The notes: a model not told the origin generated them from the letters alone. A stretch of DNA of 64,000 nt from Hymenobacter taeanensis (GCF_013137895.1 NZ_CP053538.1:2759001-2823000), one strand, 5' to 3'; positions 20,341-30,327 are shown, counted from the stretch's first letter. A program made the numbers and translations.

Positions 20341-21963
20341 TCAAACGACTGCATTTTCTAACGTTGTTGGTTTCTCCTTTAGCACGTAATGCTGTGCTAC
20401 CCTCGTAAAACCAGCTACTTGCTGCTCCTGCCACTGTTGGTCTTTACCGAGTTCCTGAGCCAACAGGGCGGCTACTGTTGGGGCTATGCGCAGGGCGGCG
20501 CGAGCATCCAGGAACAGCACCCGGACGCGCCGGGCCAACACGTCTTCCACGGTGCGAGCCATTTCGTGGCGGGCAGCCCACACTACCTCGGCTTGCAGGA
20601 ATTCTAGTGCTTCATCCAGCTTCTGGCCTAGCTCGGGCCGCTCGGTTATGAGCTGCTGAAGGGCCGGTAGGTCGGAGCCGTACACGTAGAGGTGGCTGCT
20701 GCGGTCGGAAGTAGGCTGAGCGCCGTGGATGGAGAGGTAAGCGGTTTGACTGGGAGCGAGGGGGAGCTTACCGAGGGCAATGGCTTTGTCGACCGTATCC
20801 TGGGCCATGCGGCGGTAAGTTGTCCATTTGCCGCCCGTGATGGTGATGAGGCCGCCCGGTGAGACGAGGATTTTGTGGCTGCGCGAAATCTCCTTGGTCT
20901 TCTCGGAGCCGTCTTGCGGAGCAGCCAGGGGCCGCAAACCCGCAAAGATGCTCAGCGCATCGCTGCGCTGGGGGGCGCGGGTGAGGTACTGGGCGGCAGT
21001 GCGCAGAATGAAGTCGATTTCCTCTTCCAGGGCCTGGGGCTCCAGGCTGTGCTCCTGGAGTGGGGTATCGGTAGTGCCCAGCACCACGCGGCCGTGCCAG
21101 GGCACTGCAAACAGCACGCGACCATCTTCGGTCTTGGGAATCATCAGGGCATCATCGCCGGGCAGAAACGACTTCTCCACCACAATGTGCACGCCCTGGC
21201 TGGGCCGCACCAGCTTGCGGGCACCGGGCTGGTCCATCTGCAGAATATCATCTACGAAAACGCCGGTGGCATTCACCACGACTTTCGCTCGCAGTTCGTA
21301 CGTGGTGCCGGTTTCTTCGTCGGTAGCCGACACGCCTGCCACCTGGCCTAGCGCATCTTTCAGCAGCCCGTGCACCCCGAAGTGATTGAGCAACACGGCG
21401 CCCTGCTCAATGGCCGTTTGCGCCAGGTTGATGGCCAGGCGGGCATCATCAAACTGCCCATCGTGGTAGAGCACGCCGCCCCGCAGACCCTGCGGCTTGA
21501 TGTTACTCAGGCGCTGCAGGGTTTCGTCTTTGCTAAGGTGCACCGAGGCGCCCAGGCTTAGCTCGCCGGCCAGCAGATCATACATCTTCAGGCCCATAGT
21601 GTAGAATGGGCCGCCCCACCAGTCGTAGTTCGGAATGATAAAATCTTGGTTTTTGACGAGGTGCGGCGCGTTTTTCAGCAGGAGGCCACGCTCGTAAAGA
21701 GCCTCGCGCACCAGGCCTACGTCGCCTTGCGCGAGGTAACGGACGCCGCCGTGTACCAGCTTGGTGCTGCGGCTGCTGGTGCCCTTGGCGTAGTCGGCCT
21801 GCTCCAGCAGCAGCGTTTTATAGCCCCGGCTGGCGCCATCGAGGGCAATGCCTAGGCCAGTTGCGCCGCCGCCAATCACGAGCAAATCCCAGAGCGGGTG
21901 CTGGGTAAGCTGTTGTAGAAGGTGTTCGCGCTGGAAAAGTAGTTCGGGTGGGGTTTGCTGCAT
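20341..21963 (-). CDS. glpD: aerobic glycerol-3-phosphate dehydrogenase
   Basis: FAD-dependent, membrane-associated oxidation of glycerol 3-phosphate to dihydroxyacetone phosphate, feeding electrons to quinone. 540 residues. The FAD-binding VIGGGATGLG is at about 27-36, followed by GTSSRSTKLVHGG, RYLAQGDVGLV and a late ITGGKWTTYRRMA. It acts directly after GlpK. Its upstream region holds the second copy of the shared 14-base box. Confidence 0.97.
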   Translation of the reverse strand: MQQTPPELLFQREHLLQQLTQHPLWDLLVIGGGATGLGIALDGASRGYKTLLLEQADYAKGTSSRSTKLVHGGVRYLAQGDVGLVREALYERGLLLKNAPHLVKNQDFIIPNYDWWGGPFYTMGLKMYDLLAGELSLGASVHLSKDETLQRLSNIKPQGLRGGVLYHDGQFDDARLAINLAQTAIEQGAVLLNHFGVHGLLKDALGQVAGVSATDEETGTTYELRAKVVVNATGVFVDDILQMDQPGARKLVRPSQGVHIVVEKSFLPGDDALMIPKTEDGRVLFAVPWHGRVVLGTTDTPLQEHSLEPQALEEEIDFILRTAAQYLTRAPQRSDALSIFAGLRPLAAPQDGSEKTKEISRSHKILVSPGGLITITGGKWTTYRRMAQDTVDKAIALGKLPLAPSQTAYLSIHGAQPTSDRSSHLYVYGSDLPALQQLITERPELGQKLDEALEFLQAEVVWAARHEMARTVEDVLARRVRVLFLDARAALRIAPTVAALLAQELGKDQQWQEQQVAGFTRVAQHYVLKEKPTTLENAVV

Positions 21964-22024
21964 AGGGAGGTAGTAAACCTAGCTCAACGGCTCTGCTCAC
22001 TATCCTACATCAACGGATTGTCGC

Positions 22025-22038
22025 GGAAATAGATAATT
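22025..22038 (-). promoter_or_regulatory. shared glp upstream box, copy 2
   Basis: Identical GGAAATAGATAATT (plus strand), 62 bases before the glpD ATG. See the copy upstream of glpK. Confidence 0.45.
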
Positions 22039-22090
22039 TCAGCCATACTCGGCGGCTGGTAAGCCACAAAAAACCTTGAAGCGCGCTCCT

Positions 22091-22531
22091 ATGCTATTCC
22101 GCGAGGCCCAAGTGGCAGATATTCCGCAGCTCAGCGTAGTAAGGCTGTCGGTGCTGGAAAACCGATTGTCTAACCCGGCCCTGGTCACAACCCAGGACTA
22201 CGTCGACTACCTCACCCAGCGCGGCAAAGGCTGGGCGTGCGAGGAAAACGGGGGCATTGTGGGGTTTGGCATTGCGGATAGGCTAGGCCACAGCATCTGG
22301 GCGCTTTTTGTGCAGCCGGAGTTTGCCGGGCTTGGCATCGGCAAGCAGCTGCATGAGTTGATGTTAAACTGGTATTTCGCCCAAACCTCCGGAACCGTGT
22401 GGCTTAGCACAGCGCGCGGTACTCGCGCTGAAGAGTTCTACCGTCGTCAAGGCTGGCAGGATACGGGCCTCACCAAGAGCGGTGAGGTGCGCTTTGAAAT
22501 GACAGTGGGGGAGTGGAACCAGAAGGCGTAA
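22091..22531 (+). CDS. GNAT-family N-acetyltransferase
   Basis: A 146-residue acetyltransferase, read from the ATG at 22091; a TTG five codons upstream is possible. The acetyl-CoA binding motif A is LFVQPEFAGLGIGKQLHE, with the usual Q/RxxGxG/A pattern (residues about 76-90), followed by a typical RxxEFYRRQGW segment. The substrate is unknown. The next gene begins 3 bases after its stop, so they may be co-transcribed. Confidence 0.9.
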   Translation: MLFREAQVADIPQLSVVRLSVLENRLSNPALVTTQDYVDYLTQRGKGWACEENGGIVGFGIADRLGHSIWALFVQPEFAGLGIGKQLHELMLNWYFAQTSGTVWLSTARGTRAEEFYRRQGWQDTGLTKSGEVRFEMTVGEWNQKA

Positions 22532-22534
22532 ATA

Positions 22535-23506
22535 ATGAATGCTGACAAAAGAACCTTACAAAAGGTGATAGGGAGTTGGCTTGTAGTGAGCATATTGATT
22601 ACCCTGCCGGCTGTAGCTCAGCCGAGCTTCACGGTAGTTCCGCTAGGTGTAAAAGGTGGCCTACAGGAAAACAACCTCTCGGCCTATCTGGTGGCTCCAG
22701 CTGGCTCCGCTTCCTACATCTGCCTGGATGCCGGTACCGTGTACAGCGGCGTAGAGAAAGCCATCAGCAACAAGGTGTTCTCCGTGCCAGCTGGTGAGGT
22801 AGTACGCAACCAGATTAAGGCCTACCTTATTTCTCACGCCCACCTCGACCACGTCGCCGGAATGCTGATTGGTGCTCCCGATGATTCACCTAAGAGCATC
22901 TATGGCCTTCAGAGCTGCCTAACCACCATCCAAAACAACTACTTCAACTGGCAAGCCTGGCCGAACTTCGGTGATGGCGGCAACCCACCAGCCCTAAAGA
23001 AATACCAGTTGCGGGCGCTGGTACCCCAGCAGGAAACAGCCATTGCAAACACTGCGCTTCAGGTGCAGGCGTTTCCGCTCAGCCACGGCAAGCCCTACCA
23101 AAGCGCCGCGTTTCTGGTGCGCCACGGCAGTAGCTACCTGCTCTACCTCGGCGACACGGGCGCCGATGCCGTGGAGCAAAGCCAGAACCTGCGCACCGTA
23201 TGGCAGGCCGTGCAGCCGCTCATCAAGGCTCACCAGCTCAAGGCTATCTTCATCGAAGCTTCCTACCCCAATACGCAGCCGGAGAAGCAGCTATTCGGCC
23301 ACCTTACACCGGCGCTGTTGATGCAGGAAATGGACGCGCTAGGCCAGTTAACCGGCCCGGCCGCTTTGCGCGGACTGCCCGTCATCATCACCCACCTCAA
23401 GCCTTCGCCCGGCAACGAGGCTCTCATCAAAAAGCAGCTCACCGAAGCCAACAAGCTCCAACTGAAACTGGTGTTCCCGGAACAGGGAAGGCGGTTGGAG
23501 TTTTGA
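22535..23506 (+). CDS. secreted class II cyclic-nucleotide phosphodiesterase-like protein
   Basis: A 323-residue exported protein (signal peptide about 1-29) of the metallo-beta-lactamase fold. The metal motif HAHLDH is at 101-106, with LSHGKPY, YLGDTGADAV and a late ITHLKPS supplying further ligands. It resembles the class II 3',5'-cyclic-AMP phosphodiesterase family (CpdP/PDE1 type). Periplasmic location suggests it destroys cAMP or a related phosphodiester outside the cytoplasm. Substrate is inferred from family. Confidence 0.88.
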   Translation: MNADKRTLQKVIGSWLVVSILITLPAVAQPSFTVVPLGVKGGLQENNLSAYLVAPAGSASYICLDAGTVYSGVEKAISNKVFSVPAGEVVRNQIKAYLISHAHLDHVAGMLIGAPDDSPKSIYGLQSCLTTIQNNYFNWQAWPNFGDGGNPPALKKYQLRALVPQQETAIANTALQVQAFPLSHGKPYQSAAFLVRHGSSYLLYLGDTGADAVEQSQNLRTVWQAVQPLIKAHQLKAIFIEASYPNTQPEKQLFGHLTPALLMQEMDALGQLTGPAALRGLPVIITHLKPSPGNEALIKKQLTEANKLQLKLVFPEQGRRLEF

Positions 23507-23547
23507 GGTGGCTCATGAACCGTTGGATCTAGAAGAAACAATGGAAC

Positions 23548-23648
23548 GTCATGCTGAGCTTGTCGAAGCATCTCTACCGCTTCGTTGCTAGAAGCCGAGG
23601 CCAGTTGATTAGTCAGAGGTAGAGATGCTTCGGCAAGCTCTGCATGAC
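23548..23648. repeat. intergenic inverted repeat, family A
   Basis: 31-bp arms (23548-23578 and 23618-23648) with two mismatches, of the GTCATGCTGAGC/GAAGCATCTC type. A further partial arm follows at about 23675-23701. The loop again contains AGGCCAGTTGA. Confidence 0.85.
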
Positions 23649-23745
23649 AGATGGTTTGGCAACATCAGCACGCGAAGTATCTCTGCAAGCTCGACATGAC
23701 CGGTTCGTTTGACTTTCAGATGTATTTCTCTAGTAGCTTAGCTGC

Positions 23746-24609
23746 ATGCTTCTACCCAACTTCTCTAAAGTAGCGCTGAGCTACGGCCTGCTGCTCCTGC
23801 TAATTCTGGCCACTCCTGCCGCAAATGCACAAAGCCCGGCGCCAAAGCGTGAACCGTTTGTGCTAGGCCACATCGACCGTATCAAATCGGTGCAGCTGAA
23901 CGAGGACCGGGTACTGAACATCTACCTGCCCGACGGGTACGACGCCGACCCCAAGGTAAAGTACCCCGTGATTTACCTGCTGGATGGCTCCGCCGACGAA
24001 GACTTCATCCACATCGTAGGGCTGGTGCAGTACCTGACGTTTCCCTGGATTGATGCGCTGCCCAAGTCCATTGTGGTGGGCATTGCAACGGTGGATAGAC
24101 GGCGCGACTTTACCTTTCCCACTCACAATGCCAAGGACCTGAAGGACTACCCGACCACGGGTAAGTCAGCCGCGTTTATGCGGTTTCTGGAGAAGGACCT
24201 GCAGCCATATGTAGAGAAAACGTACCGCACCAATGGGCAGAAAACGCTCATAGGTCAGTCGTTGGGTGGATTGTTTGCCATGGAGGTGCTGCTGAAAAAG
24301 CCCACGTTGTTTAACACCTACATCATCGCCAGCCCCAGCCTGTGGTGGGATGATGAGTCGTTGGTAGCGCAGGCTCCCACGTTGCTGAAACAGACCTCCT
24401 CGGCTACTCCCGCCAACGTATTTGTCGCCCTCGGCAACGAAGGCCCCGAGATGAAGAAAGCTACGGAGTCGATGGTTTCACTGCTACGCGCCACTCCGGC
24501 CCGGGTAGGGCGCATTGAATACGTGCCGTTCCCCGAAGAAACGCATGCCACTATCCTGCACCGGGCGGTGTACAAAGGGTTTGAGACGCTGTATAAGAAG
24601 CAGAAATAA
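23746..24609 (+). CDS. secreted esterase-like alpha/beta hydrolase
   Basis: A 287-residue exported protein (signal peptide to about residue 28) of the Fes/IroE/EstA-like esterase family. Landmarks are YLLDGSADEDF, the nucleophile elbow GQSLGG at 170-175 (Ser172), an ASPSLWWDDE segment, and His in PEETHATI near the end. The family covers siderophore and carbohydrate esterases. Neighbouring GH97 and DUF1080 genes make a carbohydrate-linked substrate plausible. Confidence 0.85.
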   Translation: MLLPNFSKVALSYGLLLLLILATPAANAQSPAPKREPFVLGHIDRIKSVQLNEDRVLNIYLPDGYDADPKVKYPVIYLLDGSADEDFIHIVGLVQYLTFPWIDALPKSIVVGIATVDRRRDFTFPTHNAKDLKDYPTTGKSAAFMRFLEKDLQPYVEKTYRTNGQKTLIGQSLGGLFAMEVLLKKPTLFNTYIIASPSLWWDDESLVAQAPTLLKQTSSATPANVFVALGNEGPEMKKATESMVSLLRATPARVGRIEYVPFPEETHATILHRAVYKGFETLYKKQK

Positions 24610-24713
24610 TTGGGGAAGCGCGTTGGGTAACACACTACCACAAGCGGGCAACACTGGCCTAGCAGGCTTGGAAAGCGGCAACGTATCTTTCCTATTCCAT
24701 TCCTGCTCCGTTT

Positions 24714-26819
24714 ATGAAACGACTTTCCTTCCTGCTACTGGCTGGTTTCCTTGGTTTCTCTGCCCAGGCGCAAACCGTTCATTCGCCCAATAACAAGCTC
24801 ACCCTCAGCTTTCAGCTCAGCCCCAGCGGTGAGCCCACGTATCAGCTTCGCTTTGGAGCTAGGCCAGTCCTGAAGCCTAGTCGCTTAGGCATGTTATTGC
24901 AAGGCCAGCCGGCGCTGGATAAGGGCCTGACTATTGCGCAAGTCGATTCCAGCCAGCACGATGATACCTGGCAGCCGGTGTGGGGCGAGGTGAAAAACAT
25001 CCGGAACCGCTACAAAGAGCTGGCCGTGACGCTGCAGCAACCCGCCAGCAACGGCCGCCGCGTAGTGGTGCGTTTCCGGCTGTATGAGGATGGCCTGGGC
25101 TTCCGCTACGAGTTTCCGCAGCAGCCCGGCCTCACATACTTTGTGGTGCAGCAGGAGCTAACCGAGTTCAACCTGCCCGCCAACCACAAGGCCTTCTGGA
25201 TTCCCGGCGACTACGACTCCAACGAGTATACCTACAGCCATACCCGCCTGAGCGAGGTAAACACCACGCCCATTGAGCCCATTCAGGAGAAGGCGGCGCC
25301 CCAACGCATCCAAACGCCGCTCATGCTCAAGTCCGACGATGGACTGTACGTGAACATCCATGAGGCGGCCCTGGTGAACTATCCGGCCATGATGCTGAAC
25401 GTGGATACCAAGAGCTTCAGCCTAAGCAGCCAGTTGGTGCCCTCCGCTACCGGCGCAGCCGCCTATCTGCAAGCACCCGAGCATACACCCTGGCGCACCA
25501 TTGTGGTCAGCGACCAAGCTCCCGAGGTGCTGGCCAGTAAGCTTATCCTGAACTTGAACGAGCCTACCGCCTTCGCCACCACCAACTGGATTAAGCCCCA
25601 AAAATTTGTGGGCGTGTGGTGGGAAATGCACGTGAACCGCTCTAGCTGGAACTACGCCGATACCAGCAACATCAAGCTGGCCACCACCGACTGGAGCAAG
25701 CTCAAGCCCAACGGCCACCACGGCGCCAACACCGCCAACGTGAAGCGCTACATCGATTTCGCCGCTCAGCATGGCCTGGCCAGCGTGCTGGTAGAAGGCT
25801 GGAACGTGGGCTGGGAAGATTGGGCCAATAACTGGAAGGAGGAGGTCTTCGACTTTGTAACGCCCTACCCTGATTTCAACGTGCAGGAGCTACAGGCCTA
25901 TGCTGCCGGCAAAGGCGTGAAGCTGATGATGCACCACGAAACCAGCTCCTCCGTCACGAACTATGAGCGCCGCCAGGATGCCGCATACCGCTTTATGAAG
26001 CAGTACGGCTACAACGCCGTGAAAACCGGCTACGTGGGCCGCATCATCCCGCGCGGAGAGCACCACGACGGCCAGTGGATGGTGAATCACTATAACCGCA
26101 CCGCCCAGAAAACCGGTGAAAACCAGATCATGGTGGACATGCACGAGTCGGTACGCCCGACTGGCCTACACCGCACCTACCCTAACTGGCTGGCCTCGGA
26201 AGCGGCCCGTGGCAACGAGTTTAATGCTTGGAGCACCGGTAACCCACCCGAGCACGAAACCATTTTGCCCTTCACCCGCCTCATGGGCGGACCCATGGAC
26301 TATACCCCCGGCATCTTCCAGATCAAGCTGGAAGGCTGGAACCCCGAGCGTAACCAGGGCAAGCAGGTGCACACCACGCTGGCTAAGCAGCTGGCCCTTT
26401 ACATAACGATGTACAGCCCCGTGCAAATGGCCGCCGACCTGCCCGAAGCCTATGAGCAACACCTTGACGCGTTCCAGTTCATCAAGGATGTAGCCGTGGA
26501 CTGGGACGACACCCGCATCTTGGCCGCGGAACCCGGCGACTATATCACCACCGCCCGCAAAGCTAAGGGCAAGGAAGAGTGGTATCTCGGCGCCATCACC
26601 GACGAAAATGCTCGCACCCAAACCGTCAAGCTCAATTTCCTGAACCCCGGCCAGCGCTACGAAGCCACTATTTACGCTGATGGCAAAGGCGCCTCCTGGG
26701 ACCAAAACCCCCAGGCCTACCAAATCCGCAAGCAGAAGGTAAATAGCAAAACTACGCTGAGGCTGCAGTTGGCGCCCGGTGGCGGGGCGGCTATCAGCTT
26801 CAAGCCAGTGGGGAGGTAA
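24714..26819 (+). CDS. glycoside hydrolase family 97 protein
   Basis: A 701-residue periplasmic enzyme: signal peptide about 1-19, N-terminal beta-sandwich, central barrel from about 290, C-terminal beta domain. The barrel has WWEMHVNRSSW, VLVEGWNVGWEDW, MMHHETSSS, DMHESVRPTG and ARGNEFNAW. The glutamates in the last three segments fit the inverting (SusB-like alpha-glucosidase) branch; that assignment is by eye. It is followed 99 bases downstream by the DUF1080 gene. A TATCTTTC sequence at 24684-24691 may be its -7 box. Confidence 0.93.
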   Translation: MKRLSFLLLAGFLGFSAQAQTVHSPNNKLTLSFQLSPSGEPTYQLRFGARPVLKPSRLGMLLQGQPALDKGLTIAQVDSSQHDDTWQPVWGEVKNIRNRYKELAVTLQQPASNGRRVVVRFRLYEDGLGFRYEFPQQPGLTYFVVQQELTEFNLPANHKAFWIPGDYDSNEYTYSHTRLSEVNTTPIEPIQEKAAPQRIQTPLMLKSDDGLYVNIHEAALVNYPAMMLNVDTKSFSLSSQLVPSATGAAAYLQAPEHTPWRTIVVSDQAPEVLASKLILNLNEPTAFATTNWIKPQKFVGVWWEMHVNRSSWNYADTSNIKLATTDWSKLKPNGHHGANTANVKRYIDFAAQHGLASVLVEGWNVGWEDWANNWKEEVFDFVTPYPDFNVQELQAYAAGKGVKLMMHHETSSSVTNYERRQDAAYRFMKQYGYNAVKTGYVGRIIPRGEHHDGQWMVNHYNRTAQKTGENQIMVDMHESVRPTGLHRTYPNWLASEAARGNEFNAWSTGNPPEHETILPFTRLMGGPMDYTPGIFQIKLEGWNPERNQGKQVHTTLAKQLALYITMYSPVQMAADLPEAYEQHLDAFQFIKDVAVDWDDTRILAAEPGDYITTARKAKGKEEWYLGAITDENARTQTVKLNFLNPGQRYEATIYADGKGASWDQNPQAYQIRKQKVNSKTTLRLQLAPGGGAAISFKPVGR

Positions 26820-26918
26820 CGTAAAAGGTGGCTAGGCCTACTGCCCCGACTAAGGATTGCTCGAAATCAGTAGATTGGCTAGCTAATACACCTTGTTATC
26901 GTTCATCTGCTCCGAATA

Positions 26919-27800
26919 ATGAAAAATGCGCGCATCCTACTAGCCAGTGCCGTCCTGCTCCTGACTTCTACTGCCTCCACCGCACCAAAAGGATGGGAGC
27001 CGCTGCTCGACAAAAACCTCAGCAAGTGGCAGACCTACCAGAGCTACCGCCACCAGCTGGGCTATAAAGGGCAGCAGCCCACCGATGCTCAGGGTAAACT
27101 CCTGACTCCCATTGGCTACAACAAAAACGAGGCAAACGTTTTCTCGGTCATGATGCAGGCGGGAGAGCCGGTATTGCGCATCAGCGGCGAAATTTACGGC
27201 TGTGTGTTTACCAAGCAGGATTTCACCAACTACCACCTGAAGCTAAAAGTGAAATGGGGCACCAAAAAATGGGTCCCCCGCCTCGATGAGCCCTTGGATA
27301 GCGGCATTCTGTACAACAGCCAGGGCAAATGCGGCGTGGACTACTGGCGCAGCTGGATGCTAAGCCAGGAGTTTCAGGTATCAGAAGGGCAACGAGGTAA
27401 CGCTATGGGCGACTTCTGGTGCATTGCCAACTCCACTGCCAACATCAAAGCGGCATACAACAAGACCAAGGATACCCTACGCTACAACCCTAAGGCAGCT
27501 CCCGTAACGATGGGTCGCGGTGGGCCTGGGTTTTGCCAAGCATCTGGTAACTACGAAGTGCCTAACGGCCAATGGAATGAGCTGGAGCTCATTAACGTGA
27601 ACGGCCGCAGCATACATATTGTAAATGGGCATGTAGTGCTGGCAGTTGATAACTCCGGAGCCGTAGTCAACGGGCAGCGTCAGCCGCTTACGCACGGCAA
27701 AATTCAACTGCAAAGCGAAGCTGCTGAAGTGTTCTATAAAGACATACTGATTAAGCCGCTAGATGCAATGCCCACTCAGTATGCTACATATTTTAAATGA
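26919..27800 (+). CDS. DUF1080 secreted protein (3-keto-disaccharide hydrolase-type)
   Basis: A 293-residue exported protein. After a signal peptide of about 22 residues it has WEPLLDKNLSKWQTY, a DSGILYNSQGKCG segment and WNELELINVNGRSIHIVNG, the pattern of the DUF1080 jelly-roll family. Some members split 3-keto-glucosides; others are only structural. It follows GH97 and probably belongs to the same carbohydrate group. Confidence 0.85.
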   Translation: MKNARILLASAVLLLTSTASTAPKGWEPLLDKNLSKWQTYQSYRHQLGYKGQQPTDAQGKLLTPIGYNKNEANVFSVMMQAGEPVLRISGEIYGCVFTKQDFTNYHLKLKVKWGTKKWVPRLDEPLDSGILYNSQGKCGVDYWRSWMLSQEFQVSEGQRGNAMGDFWCIANSTANIKAAYNKTKDTLRYNPKAAPVTMGRGGPGFCQASGNYEVPNGQWNELELINVNGRSIHIVNGHVVLAVDNSGAVVNGQRQPLTHGKIQLQSEAAEVFYKDILIKPLDAMPTQYATYFK

Positions 27801-27865
27801 GTAGCAAAATAGGCGCAAGCTGCAGCTTGCGGCGCAGCGGTAAGTAAAGCTAGTTAGTCGAAGAG

Positions 27866-27925
27866 GGTTACGTTTGAACGCGAGATGCTGAGCGGAGCTG
27901 AAGCATCTCGCGTTCAAACGTAACC
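27866..27925. repeat. palindrome between convergent DUF1080 and acylase genes
   Basis: Perfect 24-bp arms (27866-27889 and 27902-27925) with a 12-base loop. The centre carries the family A core GATGCTGAGCGGAGCTGAAG, but the outer arms differ from other copies. It can also act as a terminator for both genes. Confidence 0.85.
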
Positions 27926-27943
27926 TTTAATCTTCCTAGGCCA

Positions 27944-30139
27944 CTATTGACCCGGCGAGTACGTCCGTTCTGCGTGCTGCTTCACGTCCTCGGGGTAGAA
28001 AAGCACATCCTTAAAGTTCTCCTCTGCATACAGGCCGGCCTGGTCGGTGAAGTGCGGGGAGGAAGGCTGGTTGTTATTGCCGCCGGCCAGCACCGAGCGA
28101 GCCTTTACCCGCGGACCAAATTCCACTACCGCAATGAAGCTGTTGCCTACGTAGCCGTAGCGTTTCTTGGTGCCGGGGAAGGTGCGAGAGCCAAACGCAG
28201 CCAACGAGCCCCAGGCCGAGGAGGTGAAGGCCACCGGCAGGCTGGGCTTCTGGTCGTCGTAGGTTTCCTGAATGTTGCCGGTAAGGCGTTGGAAGCGGTT
28301 AATATCACCCCAGGGCTTCTTCCAGGTGCCAAAGTCGCGGGTCAGCTCATCGAGCGTTTCCTGCAAGGCGGCTACCTTTTCCTGGGGCGTAGTGTTGGCA
28401 ATGGTGAACTTGATGAGGCTAATGTAGTCCAGCACCTGGTTGGCGGGTACGCGGGGGCGGGCCAAACGCAGGATTCTCTCGCCCCAGTAAGTAGCCAGCG
28501 TTTGCGCCACCGAGGTTTTGCTGTAACGTTTGTCCCAGGCCTGCAGCAGCTTCATGGCTTCTACTACCTCGCCTTGTGGCGGGTTGGTGCTATCCAGTAC
28601 GTACTGGAAATCCTTGGCTAGCGCCGGAATCAGCTCTTCAAAGCCAGCCAGGTAAGGGTCTTTGGCGGCAGCAATGAGTGTATCCAACGTAAATACCTTC
28701 TTGCGGCTGAGTACGCGCACAGCATTTATGCCGCGGTAGTTCTCGGCATCGGGGGCCATGTAGGTGGGGTAGTTGGCCTTGTTGGGGCTGCTGGGGCCCG
28801 ATACGGTGTAGGGCGTGGAGTTGCAGTTCTGGATAAAGCCGCTGGCGGGGTTCATTACCTGCACAATTTCCTCAGGCGTATGCAGGCCCTTCCAGTCAGT
28901 TTTGGGGTTGCTGCCATCTACCGGCTGGCTCCAGTCAAACTGCGGGTCGCGGCGAGGCATGAAGTTGCCGTGCCAGTAGGCAATGGTGCCCTTGCTGTCG
29001 GCAAACACGGTGTTGTTAGAAGCGTTACCGTTGAGCTTGAGGGTCTCCTTGAAGCTGGCGTAGTCGGTGGCTTTGGTGCGCAGGTACGACTGCTCCAGCG
29101 CCTCCAGCGGCATATCCATCATGCGTACCGTCACCCACTTGTCATCGGCCTGCTGACCTACCACGGGGCCATGGTGGGTGCGGTAGGTGGTAAACTCCTT
29201 CCGCACCAGTTTGCCGCCCTGCAGATAGGGAATAGACACGGTAGTGACCTGCACGGGGCGAAGCTTCTTACCGTAGCGGTAGTAGTACTTGCCATCCTTC
29301 TGCTCAATGGTTTCCAGGTACTCATCCATGGAGTCGGCCTGGCTGGAGGTGTGCATCCAGCCGCAGTTCTGGTTGAAGCCCTGGTACACAAAAAACTGGC
29401 CCCAGGTCACGGCCCCATACGCATTGAGGCCGGCCTCGCTGGTCACCTGCACCTCGGGGCGGAAATAGAAGGAGGTATGGGGGTTGATGAGCAGCAGGGC
29501 GTGGCTGCTGGCGCTTTTGGCCGGGGCAATGGCAAACCCATTGGAGCCCACCGGTTCCCGCTCTGCCTTCTCAAAATCGGGCCGCTGCCAGGAGGTGGAT
29601 TTACGGTTGGCGTAGAAGTTCTTCAGGCGCTCCAGGGGCACCACGCTGATGTTTCCGCCAATGCTGCCCTCACTGAACATGAGCGGCATCCAGGGCTGGA
29701 AGCGGCGCAGCAGCCGGGGCTTAACCGTAGGGTGGGTGTAGAGGTAGTAGTTAGTGCCATCGGCGAAGGCGTCCAAGAGCTGCTTCATCCAGCTGGGGCT
29801 CTTCTTATAGATGCTGATGGCCTGGGTGCTATCCATAAATAGGCGCGCCCGCAAGTCGTGGTAAATAGCCGACTCACCCTCCACTTCCGCCAGCCGCCCA
29901 ATAGCATCAAGGTAGTTGGTCTCTACCCTCGGGAAGTCATCCTCGCACTGCGCGTAAAGCAGGCCAAATACGGCATCGGCGTCGGTTTTGCCCTGCACGT
30001 GCGGCACCCCCCAGTTGTCGCGGGTGATGGTTACCTGCTTGGCTTGCTGCTGCCAACGAGCAATTTCCGTGGGGGTAAAGGCTTGGGCCTGGGCACCCAC
30101 GGCAATGAGCAATAGGCCTAGAGGTAGAAAAGTGCGCAT
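27944..30139 (-). CDS. penicillin-acylase-family amidase
   Basis: A 731-residue exported Ntn-hydrolase precursor. I start it at the ATG at 30139, which opens the signal peptide (about 18 residues); the longer frame to 30172 adds a non-hydrophobic leader. The alpha chain has TRDNWGVPHV; the expected autocleavage site is before Ser199 in VGSNGFAIAP, giving a beta chain with the Ser nucleophile. HTSSQADSMDEY and NGNASNNTVFADSKGTIAYWHGN follow the family. Possible substrates are acyl-homoserine lactones or N-acyl amides; this cannot be read here. Confidence 0.9.
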   Translation of the reverse strand: MRTFLPLGLLLIAVGAQAQAFTPTEIARWQQQAKQVTITRDNWGVPHVQGKTDADAVFGLLYAQCEDDFPRVETNYLDAIGRLAEVEGESAIYHDLRARLFMDSTQAISIYKKSPSWMKQLLDAFADGTNYYLYTHPTVKPRLLRRFQPWMPLMFSEGSIGGNISVVPLERLKNFYANRKSTSWQRPDFEKAEREPVGSNGFAIAPAKSASSHALLLINPHTSFYFRPEVQVTSEAGLNAYGAVTWGQFFVYQGFNQNCGWMHTSSQADSMDEYLETIEQKDGKYYYRYGKKLRPVQVTTVSIPYLQGGKLVRKEFTTYRTHHGPVVGQQADDKWVTVRMMDMPLEALEQSYLRTKATDYASFKETLKLNGNASNNTVFADSKGTIAYWHGNFMPRRDPQFDWSQPVDGSNPKTDWKGLHTPEEIVQVMNPASGFIQNCNSTPYTVSGPSSPNKANYPTYMAPDAENYRGINAVRVLSRKKVFTLDTLIAAAKDPYLAGFEELIPALAKDFQYVLDSTNPPQGEVVEAMKLLQAWDKRYSKTSVAQTLATYWGERILRLARPRVPANQVLDYISLIKFTIANTTPQEKVAALQETLDELTRDFGTWKKPWGDINRFQRLTGNIQETYDDQKPSLPVAFTSSAWGSLAAFGSRTFPGTKKRYGYVGNSFIAVVEFGPRVKARSVLAGGNNNQPSSPHFTDQAGLYAEENFKDVLFYPEDVKQHAERTYSPGQ

Positions 30140-30327
30140 GATGGAAGGAAGTTGGGTGGAAACCGGTGCCATTCTGAGCGTGCTACATGGTAAGCTGGTT
30201 AAGGCAATCAGCGGAGGAGCCTCAACGGTTAACTCAACTTTTCTGGTACCTACAACACGACAGATGGTTGGGCTGAAACGCTAACTTACGGCCAATATCT
30301 TCCATTGCCCTTATCTGTAAAAGTATC

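Noticed and set aside
20158..23701. CRISPR-like repeats near 20.2 and 23.6 kb
   Set aside because: These are pairs of inverted arms, not direct repeats with regular unique spacers, and no cas genes are present.
28880..29842. Long open frame (320 codons) opposite the acylase gene
   Set aside because: It lies wholly inside a well-supported gene on the other strand; the open frame follows from GC-rich codon bias and has no recognisable domain.
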